A stretch of DNA of 64,000 bases. Source: Eudromia elegans (Eukaryota > Chordata > Aves > Tinamiformes > Tinamidae). Below are positions 40,627-51,560 of the stretch, piece after piece. Both the position numbers and the translations under genes were made by a program. Within the stretch, counting starts at the first letter, position 1. Every line of letters starts with the position of its first letter. Where the stretch lies: the NCBI GenBank assembly GCA_003342815.1, contig PTEX01000145.1, forward strand, positions 850,600 to 914,599, written 5' to 3'. A model generated the notes under the pieces. The model was not told the DNA's origin, made no database searches, and saw nothing but the letters and a program-made list of their open reading frames with translations.

Positions 40627-40946
40627 TGCTGGTTTAAATCCTTCATTCAATGTTCTGTTGTTTCATGCCAACAAATCCTTTCTCTTGGTAAAACTTATGC
40701 CTGGCTTATCAGACAAGCTGACTGACTAGCTTACAAGGAATATCTAGGGTCTTGGTACAACCCATAGCAGTCTGGACATCAGTTTGCTCTAACAATGTGA
40801 ACATCTGACATCCTTCTCAAAATGCAAGATTTTTAAGGATATTGCCCTATTGGTCTCCAAATCCTGATGAGAATGAAAAAATCCCTTAAAACTTTTGTTG
40901 GGTATGATTAGTTTTTCGCCTACATTTCAAGACAGCTGCTACATAG

Positions 40947-40983
40947 AAAAAAAAAAAAAAAGAGAGAGAAAAAGAAAGAAAAA
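40947..40983. repeat. Poly-A/GA/GAAA tract
   Basis: An A run of about 15 passes into GA dinucleotides and then GAAA units. Simple purine-only sequence. Confidence 0.85.
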
Positions 40984-42000
40984 ATAGAGCTTTGACTTTC
41001 TTGCTCCTTTTTTTCTTTTTCAAGTGAGTTTAGTTTCCTTTTCATTTTTTAAATGTCTCAAATTGGTAAGTAAAAATAGATATTGAAGTGAGCTTCTTAG
41101 CCTGTCACAGCAGCCACGAGCACCCTTCCTTTTTCTCAGGCCTGTAGTATACATATATAACATGCAAAACCAAAAAGACTGGAAGACAAACTCCTGTATA
41201 AATGTGAGCATGTTGTAATGAATAACTGGGTACAACAACAGGAAATGTCTACTTTGAATTGTAACACACAGTAGGGTCGCTTGGTTTCCCTGGAGAAAGT
41301 GTCCAGTTGAGTACTACTTTGCTCATCATCCTTGTCTGAAGAACAAAAACCCAAACAGTTTCCAAAGTCTCTGCATAAAATTAATGCCAGAAGGTCTTCA
41401 TAAATATCTCTGCTGCACTTAGCTGTTGTTCCTTTCCTCTTTCTCTCACCTAGATTTTTTAACTGTAAAGAGGAACAAATAGAAAATATATGCTTATGCT
41501 AGCAAAGTCAAAATTATTATCAATTTAAATAAGGTTAATAAAAAAGCATTTTCTTTGTTTCAGTGCATGTGTAATTATTCTCACAAGCAGAGAAGAATGG
41601 AGAGAGGTAACATGTTGGAGACTGTTTCATTTAGAAAGTGCTTTGTTAGCTTTCAAGTAGGTTACACCTCATGTGATTTAGTGGAATTGTTTTCCCTTTT
41701 TCTTTTTTTTTTCCCTTTTCCTGGGTAAGAGTGAGGTTATAAGCACTCTATAGGGCAGGTATACTACAGAAAGTGGGTTAGAGAAATTCTGTGATTATAG
41801 AAGTTCACTCAACTTTTTTTTTCAATTAATTTTCAAAGCTTTTCAACAGCCATTGCTGGCTTGTAAAATCTTGTTCTCTCATTATTTACTCTGCCCTCTG
41901 CATATATAACTTGCAAGATATATAGACACTCTGACATACTGGGCTTACCTCCCATCTCAGCTGAATCACTTTTATGACAGTCATTTTGGTGAAGTCCTGT

Positions 42001-42038
42001 TTTGGTTTGGTTTGGGTTTTTTTTTTTTTTCCCCCCCA
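42001..42038. repeat. TTTGG, poly-T and poly-C tract
   Basis: TTTGG units lead into a run of 14 T and then a run of 7 C. It is a homopolymer junction prone to sequencing and replication error. Confidence 0.8.
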
Positions 42039-43479
42039 GTGATTTTTGGGACAAATGTAGAATCACCAAATTTGTTTGTAGAAACAAAGAGCTGGTTTCA
42101 CCTCAAAAAGCAGTAAGTTTTCTTCAATATAGTAACCATTAAAGCCTGGCTTCCATGGGCATCGTTCTTCCTAATATGGTTTCCTTCACTTTGCACGTGA
42201 AACTGTTGTGAATGTTGTGTGATGTTGGTGCTGTTGGCACTTTGGAAATACAGAGAAGGGTGATTCTTGTCTAAAGCTCTGCTCTGGCATAGAAAATAGT
42301 TCAGACATGTCTGGATGTCTGAAACTTTGCATTTATTTATTTATAGGCTTCAGAGAGCAAGCATGCTTGGAGCAATGGTTCAGTGGCAAGTTGAAGCTAA
42401 TTATGAGCACAGAAAAGTAGAACTTTCTACTTTTATAATACAGGATAGAAGAAGATAGCTTGCACTTGATAAAAAAAAAAAATTGAAGCCCCAGGCTCTT
42501 AAAAACTCAGAATTGTTTCCAGTGGACAGACATGGGGTGCCAAATTTAGAGGACATTTTTTTTTCCCCTTTGGGAACCTGCCAAATTCTAACCTGAGAAG
42601 TAACATTTTCCCATGAAGTCAGTTACCAAGATGAGCACTCATGTTTATTTAATTCCATTTTTGGTGCATATCCATGCACTAGAGAGCAAAATACATTTTC
42701 AGCACAGAAAGGGAAATACCACCAACAGTCGCAGGGAGCTGGAGGTTATGCAGCTTTTGGAGTAGCAGCCAGAAGTTAAATAGCCTGGGAGTTGGCTGCA
42801 GAATGAAGGCTCGATGGCTTGCATATTGGGATGAAAGGCTGAAAGCTGGCATAAGGAACAACATGTTTTTGGCACATGGGGCCAGAGTAGCCATGAAAGA
42901 GCCTTGTGGGTGGCCCACTAAGAAGGGGAGTTATAGTTAGGTTTGAAGGAGGCTGGCAGAAGAAGGAGGCAAAATTTGCCAGGCTCTGCGTTCTGTAGCA
43001 AGACAATGACCTCAGGGGAGCTGGCTGAACAAAGTCCATCTCTACAGCCAGGCATTGTGGTTGGGGCTGAATGAGGTATGGTGATTCCACATTTGTTGGT
43101 AGCCGTTTATCTATAGAGAGCATGAAAATAACGTACCCTGAAATGGTCCGAGAAGGGCTACCTTCATTACAATAGGATCAAGGGAACATGGGCCGCTCTT
43201 GAGGAGGCCCATGCATTTAAACGTATATGCAATTCTCTAGTTAACAGGATTGCACAGCCTCCTTAGATTATCTTTTTCAACTCCTTATTAATTTTAAAAT
43301 TAGAAGAAAATCCTACTTTGCTGAAAATTAAGCTTTTTAGTTGTTGCCGTCGCCTCTGTGGATTTGGAGTACAGTACAGAATTATTTTCCTAATTAAAAA
43401 AAAATGTTTTAAGTTTGGAAGATTTTTTTGTGTTTCCTCCTTTGTGTAATTTGCATACCATCATAGCTTTCTTATCTGT

Positions 43480-43870
43480 TTCATGGATTCTGTTTTTCAG
43501 AGCTCTCACTGTTTTTGCTGGCCTTCTCTAGATTTTATCTGTTTTTTTCTTAAAATGTGATGACCTAACTGAATATAATGCTCCAGCTAAGTTTCCACTA
43601 ACGCAGAGTATGGCAGAACAGTTCTCTCTTACACAACAAAAAAATACATATGCCTTTTTATAATGGATTGGCACAGTTTATTTGGAGTTAGTCCATTTTA
43701 ACTTCCAGATCCTTTTCTGCATTTATTGCTGTCTATCAGCTATGCTCTCTTCTATATTTAATCCCTAAATCCTATATTTGAAGTTCTACTTTTATTGAAA
43801 TTCATCTTTTTCACATCAAATGATTATTCAAAAAGTCAAGTTCACCTTTAGTGAAACCTGCGTACCTTCC
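43480..43870 (-). mobile_element. Ancient CR1/L3-like LINE fragment, left part
   Basis: The plus strand has, in order, TGGCCTTCTCTAGATTTT, TTCTTAAAATGTGATGACC, GCTCCAGCTAAGTTTCCACT, ACGCAGAGTATGGCAGAACA, CCAGATCCTTTTCTGC and TTTATTGAAATTCATC. These follow, in reverse complement, the order of the 3' ORF2 region of old CR1/L3 elements ([11 protein letters not shown] through the segment before it). Divergence is high, so it is far older than the four CR1 copies. It stops exactly at the LTR insertion site. Confidence 0.6.
43866..43870. repeat. Target-site duplication, left
   Basis: CTTCC directly precedes the LTR and is repeated directly after it at 45181-45185. A 5-bp duplication is what several retroviral integrases produce. 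Confidence 0.85.
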
Positions 43871-43941
43871 TGTCACGGAACGAGCGGTGAGGGAGTGAGC
43901 GACAAAATGCACTTCACTCGGGTGAAATTGATAATGGTAGA

Positions 43942-43947
43942 TTTATT
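43942..43947 (-). promoter_or_regulatory. Candidate LTR polyadenylation signal
   Basis: AATAAA on the minus strand, about 72 bp from the end of the LTR in the preferred orientation. It would place the R/U5 boundary near 43920-43930. No matching signal is seen near the other end. Confidence 0.6.
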
Positions 43948-44269
43948 GATAGAACAATGATTTTGCGAGGTATGGCAAGGGCACTTTCGATTATTTACCG
44001 TATGGAGGTTCAGAATTATTTGGGAAGCCCTCCCGTTGGGTCACGAGGTTCAGATCAGACGGATCCGATCTTAGTCCCAGACCTGGTCAACGGTTTTTAT
44101 CTAAGGGATTTTATACACAGTTACAGAATAAAATGAGCACAAAAGGAGAGAGAAGGAGAGAAGAAAATAGCAGGCTATAGGGAATGCATTATGGTTTAAA
44201 CTATTCTGCTGTAGAAAGGCATTTCTTATAATTGATCTCTTATGTGAGGGAGACTTCTCTTCCTCACTC

Positions 44270-44500
44270 GCCAGACCCTCCGTTAGGAGGCTTCTTCCCT
44301 GGCAGGTGAGCCCTTTGGTTAAGGAGGCTCTCCTTCTTATACTTATTCTATACGCCAGACCCTTCGTTAGGAAGGCTTCTTTCCTGGCAGGCGAGCCCTC
44401 CGGTTAAGGAGGCTCTCCTTATTCTCTATGCCAGACCCTTCGTTAGGAAGGCTTCTTTCCTGGCAGGCGAGCCCTTCGGTTAAGAAGGCTCTCCTCTATT
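44270..44500 (-). repeat. Three tandem hairpin-bearing units in the LTR
   Basis: Units start at 44270, 44354 and 44430. Each has GCCAG and CTGGC enclosing a small hairpin with a GTTA or GTTAG loop, followed by a second hairpin, GAGCC...GGCTC, with a GGTTAA loop. The first hairpin stem is CCTCC/GGAGG in unit 1 and CCTTC/GAAGG in units 2 and 3. The second has inner pairs TCC/GGA in unit 2 and TTC/GAA in unit 3. The bases change on both sides so that pairing is kept. In the preferred orientation the units fall between the TATA-like box and the poly-A signal, so they would be transcribed. Confidence 0.85.
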
Positions 44501-44532
44501 CTCGATCGATTCTAATAGAAGCGCGCAAAGTT

Positions 44533-44545
44533 CACTTACCACAAG
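44533..44545 (-). promoter_or_regulatory. Strong splice-donor match inside the LTR
   Basis: The minus strand reads CTTGTG then GTAAGTG, with the intron starting at 44539. It lies about 135 nt downstream of the TATA-like box. A donor here could serve retroviral subgenomic splicing or an LTR-driven first exon. Use of the site is not shown. Confidence 0.5.
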
Positions 44546-44671
44546 TCTGTCGTGCAAAGATCTCTTATCCCCGGGGAGGAATCTCGAGAGGCGTCCCTGC
44601 TCAAGGGGAGATCCTGGCATGCAGCCCGCTGCTATGCAAGGAGAGCTCCAAAGGGGCTCATCGAGCTGTCC

Positions 44672-44699
44672 ATATTTATGGGATAAGATGATTGACTCA
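44672..44699 (-). promoter_or_regulatory. Candidate LTR core promoter with AP-1-like site
   Basis: On the minus strand TGAGTCA (44693-44699), an AP-1 consensus, stands about 14 bp upstream of ATAAATA (44672-44679). Further upstream on the same strand are TTACGTCA-like bases near 44810-44817 and TGCGCAGGCGC at 44765-44775, close to an NRF1 site. This order of sites fits a retroviral U3 promoter. Confidence 0.5.
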
Positions 44700-45180
44700 T
44701 AGTCATACTAATACATATTCATTTTCTTTTCCTGCTTCCTATTCAAATTAGTCTCCGCCTCTTGGCGCCTGCGCACTGGTTTTGGGTGGTGGTCTCCGGG
44801 GGTCGTTTTGACGTAAAAAGTCACCTTTCCCCTACTAAATTTTTGACCCTTTCTGCTCCCGCATGCGCAGTTGGGGTGACAGTCCACTTCGCAAAAACAA
44901 GACCGGTCCAAACCAGCCTCAGGAAGCAAATAAGTTCGTTATCCGCAAGTTTACACTTATTGCAGACAGTAGACGGATTCCTCCCTTCGTTAGACAGCAG
45001 ATAGACCCTCTCTTTTCTCCAAAACAGATAGATTTCTCCCTTCATTATCCACAGGTAGCATCTGTTTGGCCTTGTAAGCGCAAGCGGTTGCTCATTTTTT
45101 TTTCTTTTCTCTTTCTGCTAAGTTGGTATTAGCAGGCATAGTCTGCAGAAAATATATGGGGAAGGAGCATAACCGTCACA

Positions 45181-45185
45181 CTTCC
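45181..45185. repeat. Target-site duplication, right
   Basis: CTTCC, identical to the five bases at 43866-43870. The perfect match means neither copy has mutated since insertion. Confidence 0.85.
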
Positions 45186-45310
45186 CTACTCACTTTATTT
45201 TTTAATGAAAGTTCTTTCATCCAATCTGTTAGAAAATATTAAAAAACACTGAGCAGCAGACAAAACTCTAGAGAGCCTGACTAGATAATAAATGGTTGAC
45301 AAATAGTCCT
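45186..45310 (-). mobile_element. Ancient CR1/L3-like LINE fragment, right part
   Basis: The plus strand has AAAATATTAAAAAACACTGAG, then CAGACAAAACTCTAGAG and CCTGACTAGATA. This corresponds in reverse complement to the LINE stretch encoding the segment around VLGPVLFNIFI. It continues, in the right order and strand, the fragment at 43480-43870. The LTR therefore landed inside this LINE relic, although some LINE sequence between the two parts may have been lost earlier. Confidence 0.5.
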
Positions 45311-46834
45311 GGACTGGATGTCAGCTGTTGACTGTGAATCTGCCACATATCAACTACACAAATCTGATCAGGAAATGAATCTCAAAGGCTGAAAGTCAAG
45401 ATAAAACTTCCTGCTGCCTCTCTCTCTTACCTGAGACCATTTACTCTGAAGAAGAAAGGAACTGCAATGACTGAACATATTTTGTTCTTGACAAATCAGT
45501 CTTCTTTTTTATTTTTACTACCTAAATATCATTTAGATACTAAAAAAACTTCAAACAATTCCTTTCCTCACCATCAAAATAAGGTATTTCTATAATTCTA
45601 TTACACTCTTTTCAAAATTGGAATATATTTTTAATAGATTCTTTTGACTTTCATGATTTCTTGAAGAAAATTGATGAAGACTTGAGAATTGATATAGTAC
45701 TGTAGAGTATACTTCATCAGGATTTTTGAAATTTGGACATACTTAAGATATTTAAAACTTTTTCAATTTGGATTGCTATTTTTGATTCTCAGTCTTATTA
45801 TATGAAGTGTGTAAGAGAAACAACTTTTCATGGATTTTTAAATTAAAATAAAAACTTGGAATTTTGCTTAACTTGATTGCATTGTTACAGCTCAATTCCA
45901 ATTTATCTTTCCCCACAGATTTCCAAAAGATAGGCCTCTGGTTTCTTGATAACGACAGAAAGCATATTCATTTTTCATCTATTATGTGGTTTTTGGTTTT
46001 TTTTTAATCTACTTTGTGGTAACTTCTAGTGGCCAATTTTGTAGTCAATTGTCTAGTTTTTTGCTCTAAGTCTATGTGAATAACAGAAATTTGAGTTTTA
46101 TGTATTGATTTCTATTTCTTTTATGTGGGGAAACCAATGGTACATTTTGCATCCAAAGTGAACTTGCTCTAATCTCGCTAAAATCGAATGAAAGCTGATC
46201 GTGCTTATATTTTACATTGGTAAAAATTTATGCGGACACAACTTCAGCACAACTGAGCCGTAGCTCTACAGAGAAGTACATTAAAATAGTTAATGTGTCA
46301 TAATGGATGCAGAGGTTTCATTTGCTTGTGATGCATGCAGATAAGCTCATGTATTCCTGCAAAAGAACCTATAAATGTATTTTAAGGTGTTAGACCAATT
46401 AATGAACTATTTTCTCCCTTAACTTCCCTGGCTCCTAGAACAACTTCCCACTCTTTCTACAGATTTCTTTTTGATTAGATTTTTTTTTTGTACTCTTTTT
46501 CTGTCTTTGAACCTCCTCACCAAAACAAAAGCCCCTTTCACCAACTTGGTAAGGAAATGTCCTAAAAGTCACATGCATTCGCTTTGTCAGACAGCTCAAC
46601 TAGTTTATTGCCCCAGAGCTCACCTTATGTCCAGATAAGCATCAGACAAGCAGCAATAACTTCCCATGCAGTTATTAATATGCAAAATTCACTTGCCCAT
46701 GTCTGGCCCTTTACCTCCAGCTGAAAAAGGATGACATGGATACCTTCATTCCCAGACAGATCTCATCCTCTTAAACAGATTAAACAGGATCTATAGATCT
46801 ACTTAAAGCAGACCAGGAAGGTCTACTTTATCAT

Positions 46835-46975
46835 CATGGGAGAGTGGATAAAGTGTTAAATCTTTGATTTTCAATCCAGAGAAGTGGCCCATTTGTGCTT
46901 TGTGTTAGATCTCACGTAGATGTCTTCATTCCCCTCCATCTCTGCTCCCATTTTGTGAGCCAGTGACTCTAGTGC
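46835..46975 (+). mobile_element. Probable MIR/CORE-SINE-like relic
   Basis: GAGAGTGGATAAAGTGTTAAAT resembles the tRNA-derived head of MIR-type SINEs (tagtggttaagagca). Later TCTCTGCTCCCATTTTGTGAG resembles the core segment before the Lys-rich tail (tctgtgcctcagttt). The spacing is roughly right, but identity is low in between. Confidence 0.38.
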
Positions 46976-48149
46976 CTGCTCTTCTCTTGATTCGAGGGAC
47001 TAGGCAGCTCTTGCTGAATCTCAAAAAAAAAAAGAAAAAGGAACCTCAGCTGAAGTAGGAGCAGTGACTGCTTTTGAAGGTATCCACCCAACTGAGCAAT
47101 CTATTTAATCTATTGCTTAGATATTCAAATAGAGCAATCTCTAAAGAACTAGTTGTCCTTGCAGTGATTACTTACCATAAAATCATAAACCCATTACAAA
47201 TTTAGATACTCAAAATTGTATAATTTTGCAACTCATTTCTCACAGAAAAGAGAACTCCAGCTATGCTGCCTGTCTCACAATGCCCACAGGATAATTACTT
47301 TCACTGTAAGCTAAAGTAACTTCCTGCACAGGGAACCAATCCTCTCTCTCTTCTATTGAGATTCCCATGAGGAAGGAGAGCTGAGTGTCTTTTGTAGTTC
47401 CCTGTGCCCTGTTCTGAACAGAAAGCCTAAGGTCTTGCCTGGCATAAAGGGACTGAAATAAGTAGACTGTGTATGCAGTTGTGGCTTCTGGGAATGGTTT
47501 CAGGACTTTGTATTTCCTAGTTATTTTGTGCTTTTTTTTGTCAAAGGGGAAACATTTCAAGCTAAATTATTCAGAAGGGATTTAGGAGGTGTTTTCTTTA
47601 AGTTCTTCTGAATACAAATGTGTGGAGAGAAAAATAATCAAGTGTTCTGTTTTGGGTTTTTGTTCACTGGTAACATTGAGATCTTTGAGAAGGATTGTAT
47701 AGATGTGTGAGCTAGCTCTGTTCCCCTCTTCCTGAGCAGGATTTTCATAGGAAGCCACTCCAAACTACTGCTTGGAGTGAGCTACCTCAAGCCTGCCGAA
47801 GCAGAGAAAAGAAAAATCCTGGCAGAATAAAGAGCCATGATAAAATCGTCAGTGATTCTCCTACCAAGATTAATATACTTGTGGGATTTCCTCAGCAAGT
47901 AAGAGACACTGGCAACTTTCTAAGAGATGGTATTATGGAAAAAGGGGGCAAATTTTAGCAGTTGATTCCCAGCATGAAGACTGAGATTATAATGTGAGTT
48001 CATTTAAAAAAAATCTTGAGAAGGAGGTGAAGGGACACATCTCCTTGAAATTGGCAGAATATGGTAGAAATTTAAGTAGGAGCCATGTGCTTTTGGTTTA
48101 AATATATACACTGTAAAATGCATTCACTGTAAAATATATACACTAAAAA

Positions 48150-48176
48150 TTCAAAAATTTTAAATAAATTTTTGAA
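48150..48176. repeat. AT-rich inverted repeat
   Basis: TTCAAAAATTT and AAATTTTTGAA are exact reverse complements around TAAAT. Just upstream CACTGTAAAAT is duplicated. Low-complexity AT sequence makes such repeats likely by chance. Confidence 0.6.
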
Positions 48177-50493
48177 AAACTTATGAGACTGCTTATGGAG
48201 GAGGTGAGTAAGAGAGGAGTAAACTTTTTTTCTCGACATCTCAGAAATGAGGCGACATTATAAGACATTGGGCTCACTGTAGTGACATTAGGAAGACTGA
48301 GGTTAAGGTATGGCTATGCTAAGTACCTGCTTAGCGTCTTGGTTAGGGTCGAGAGCACTTAGTGGTGTCACTGCTGTTAGTCAATGATGTGCTCCAAGGG
48401 TCGCTTAGGGAAGGAAACTTTGATGCCCAGGAAGCTGTGCTTCCCAAAACATCCTCTCCAAGGGAACCATTTGCTGCTGCCTTTTGATATTGCACCTTTT
48501 GATACTCCAGCATTCATCCATGATAAGCATTACTCTTTTCATCTTCTATTACAGTTTTGACCTAGTTTCAAGTGATACAGAACCACTATTCTGATTGCAA
48601 TACAACTACATATTAGCAACTGATCCCAGAGCAACAATTGTGCTCCATGGCAACACATTTTTAAGATGTTTTTGTAATTATATTCTTTCTTAGTTCTCAA
48701 GCTCATAGGTGGTAAGGTACAGGCATGCACAAGAAGCTATGTACATGTTAGCTTTCAATGCATGAGGTCTGGTTTTATATGCCAGCCCTCTGTCTCAGCA
48801 TGATCTACGATGTTTTAGTGTAGAGTGTTCAAGATAGGACAGTTATTTCAGTACAAGTTTCAGTTATGCAACTGAGAGACATTGTTTGAAACCTTTCTGG
48901 CATTAAATCTATCAAAACAAATTTCAGTACTGTGAGGGGGGGCAGGAGGGTGCTCTACTGTTCTTGTCCTTAAAGCTAAATACATGTTTAAAAACCTTAC
49001 TGTTCTGGAGCTTGTGAGCCAAAGTCTCCAAAAGTAACAGAATAAAAGGACAAAGCTCCAATACAAAACATAGCATTAAAAGATAGAGATGGGCATGGTG
49101 TGCTAAAATGAATATACAATTACTACATTTGATTATATATTCTTTGTAAGTATTTATCATAGGTTTAAAACATTGCAGCAACCTAACAAGTATTTTAGGG
49201 ATGTTCCCAAGGAAGCAGTGAGTTCTTAATTTACGTGGAGAGGGAAGGAGGGAGAAGGTACCAGTTGCTATGCACGGCTTTAGATTCCTGAAATTCAGCT
49301 CCAGAAGTCCATGGGGGAGAGATATGAGTCACAAAAGCTGTATTGCTTGATGAGGAGGGCACTAGAAGTGTGAACAGGTACACTGCTCAAATAACAACAT
49401 AAAACACAGTATGAATAAATGCCAAAGAGGAAGAGAGAGAAATTTCATTTTAAGCATAAAGGTCGTCAGAGCACACAAGAGGTTGCTCATGACAGTTGCA
49501 CAGGGAAGACAGTTATTCACTTTTTGTAGGCTTTGGGGTCTACTTTTTTCGTGAGGTGCATCCAGCCTAGGGGATGTTACTAGGATGTTATTTTCTTTGT
49601 CTCTGAACAGTCTTCCCAGCTTTTTAGAGACTGGGTTAGTTAAGAATGAGCTTTGTTACACCTAGAGTAGAAATACTTTATTTGCTTTTTTTCACTCCTC
49701 CTTACCACTTGTTTTTCACCGGTCTTGAAATTAGCAGTTTAAGACTTCTGCTTTGCTAGAATAAGCATGTATTATTTTGCCCTTTAGTTTCCTGTGGCCC
49801 GAGAGCTGAGGCCAAGGAAAGCTAACAAATTCAGCTCACATCTTCTCTCTGGAGGTGAAGTATGCGAGCCTTGGTCTAAAGCCTTCCCCTGAGAGGAGCA
49901 CCCTGACATGGGGCTGAATGCTTCCTGCCACATTGCAGAGGTCACCCGGGGCCTGGGAGTGCCGAGGGCTGCATTGAGAGTTGTTCCTGGCAGGCACAGA
50001 GAACACCCCTCCTTCCAGGAACAGGTAACAAAGCGCGGCCCCTTGCACTAGACCCCCAGGGAACCTTTCAGACAGCTCCATGGCTTCAGATGGAAATGCT
50101 GCAGCTTTCAGCACAGGCTGCCACTAAATTAATCAATAGGAAGTGTTAGACCATATCAAGCTGTGAGAATCCTCTCGCATGAGATTTACAAATGCATTCT
50201 ACAAAGTTGCTACCACTATAAAAATTTGGATAAAAGGTGCTTTTATTCACATAAGAAAAGGGATAATTCCTTTGGTCTGCTCATTTTGTTGGAATTATCT
50301 CTCTATCCAGCCCAGTCACCTGAGACTCCTGTTGTAGATTAGCCTATTACTACTATTCTGAAAAGTGCCTAGAAGTTGTCACTCCTGGAAATACTTTTTA
50401 ACAGCCAGGCTATAAGTAGACCAGACCTGCTGAGTAAGTCATTAATACTAAAAAACAGGTTCCCAAGGTATAGAGCTCTCCTGGAGATTCTCA

Positions 50494-51560
50494 AAGAATC
50501 ACAGAATGGTTGAGGTTGGAAGGGACCTCTAGAGATCATCTAGTCCAAACTGCCTCCTGCTCCCACAGGGACTCCTAGAGCACGTAGCACAGGGTGGCAT
50601 CCAGGTAGGTTTGTAAGATCTGCAGAGAAGGAGACTCCACAGCCTCTCTGGGCAGGCTGTTCCAGGGCTCTGTCATCCCCACAGGAAAGAAGTTCTTCCT
50701 CACATGGACATGGAACGTCCTGTGTTTTAATTTATACCCATTACTCCTCGTCCTGTCACTGGCCACCAACGAGAAGAGTTTGGCCCATCCTCTTTACATT
50801 CTCCCTTCAGATATTTATACCTATTGATCAGATCTTCAATCTTCTCTTCTCCAGGCTAAATAGGCCCAGCTCTCTTAGTCTTTCTTCATAAGACTGATGC
50901 TCCAGTCCCTTAATGATCTTCATTGCTCTTGTAGAAGCTCCATATCTTTCTTGTAGTGGGGAGCCCAGAACTGCACCCAATACTCCAGGTGTGCCCTCAC
51001 CAGAGCTGAGCAGAGAGGCAGGATCCCCTCCCTTGACCTGCTGTTAATGCTCCTCCTCATGCAGGCCAGGATCCCATTGGCCTCCTTGGCCTCCTGATTC
51101 ATGGTTAACTTGTTGTGAATCAAGACTCCCAAATTGCTCTCCACGGAGCTGCTTTCCAGGAGGTCAAGCCCTAATCTGTACTGGTGCCTGTTGTTATTCC
51201 TCCGCAGGTGCAAGAGGACCCTGCACTTGTCCTTGTTGAACCTCATGAGGTTCCTCTCTGCTCAACTCCCCATCCTGTCCAGGTATGACATGAATGGTAG
51301 CACAGCCCTCTGGAGTGTCACCCACTCCACCCATTTTTTTATTGTCTGCAGATTTGCTCAGGGTGTCCTCTGTGCCCTCGTCCAAGTTATTGATGAACGA
51401 GTTGAACAGCACTGGGCCCAGCACTGGCCTCTGGGGATCACCATTGGCCACAGGCCTCCCAGCCAACTTGCACCATTTATCATGACCCTCTGAGTTCTGC
51501 TATCCAGCCAATTCTCAATCCACCCCAGTGTCCACTCGTCTAACTCAAATTTTATGAGCT
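50494..51560 (-). mobile_element. CR1 LINE copy C, 5'-truncated
   Basis: A minus-strand CR1 copy. Its 3' end at 50494 has the CR1 tail (ATTCTGTGATTCT on the minus strand). Upstream lie the C-terminal ORF2 blocks ([60 protein letters not shown]). Beyond them is part of the reverse transcriptase (VLGPVLFNSFINNLDEGTED). It is truncated at about 51560. The 3' part is close in sequence to copies A and B, so all three come from related young CR1 lineages. Confidence 0.94.
50575..51493 (-). pseudogene. Broken CR1 ORF2 with decayed RT active site
   Basis: The frame is interrupted: separate open pieces cover 50575-50769, 50920-51246 and 51194-51466. The piece with VLGPVLFNSFINNLDEG leads into SADNKK at about 51335-51352, where CR1 elements have FADDTK. 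The catalytic second aspartate is replaced by asparagine and the aromatic residue is lost. A frame change joins this to the NRHQYRLGLDLL block. It is not functional. Confidence 0.85.

Larger units (their letters stand above)
40621..43479. other. Unique stretch between CR1 copy B and the nested LTR region
   Basis: No gene or transposon is recognisable. There is an A/GA-rich tract at 40947-40983 and a T-then-C homopolymer tract at about 42001-42038. A GC-richer segment at 42690-43120 has a 115-codon minus frame (42776-43123) whose product shows no family resemblance. Confidence 0.55.
43871..45180 (-). mobile_element. Solo LTR of an endogenous retrovirus
   Basis: The element begins TGTCACGG and ends CCGTCACA, so the termini are TG...CA with near-perfect inverted ends. 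It is 1310 bp long and bounded by identical 5-bp duplications. No internal gag, pol or env sequence is present, so it is a solo LTR left by recombination between two LTRs. The minus orientation is preferred: on that strand a TATA-like ATAAATA (44672-44679) comes first, then a splice donor, then AATAAA (43942-43947) about 70 bp before the 3' end. Its GC and CpG are higher than the flanks, which suggests relative youth. Subfamily not assigned. Confidence 0.88.
45311..50493. other. Unique AT-rich stretch
   Basis: No gene is recognisable. It contains a short AT-rich inverted repeat at 48150-48176, the MIR-like relic at 46835-46975 and a GC-richer, CpG-containing patch at 49840-50100. A conserved-looking segment at about 46170-46400 has homeodomain-type and GATA-type motifs. 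Confidence 0.5.

Noticed and set aside
42776-43123. 115-codon minus-strand open frame
   Set aside because: A second minus frame overlaps it and no family resemblance is visible. The GC-richer composition alone lowers stop-codon frequency.
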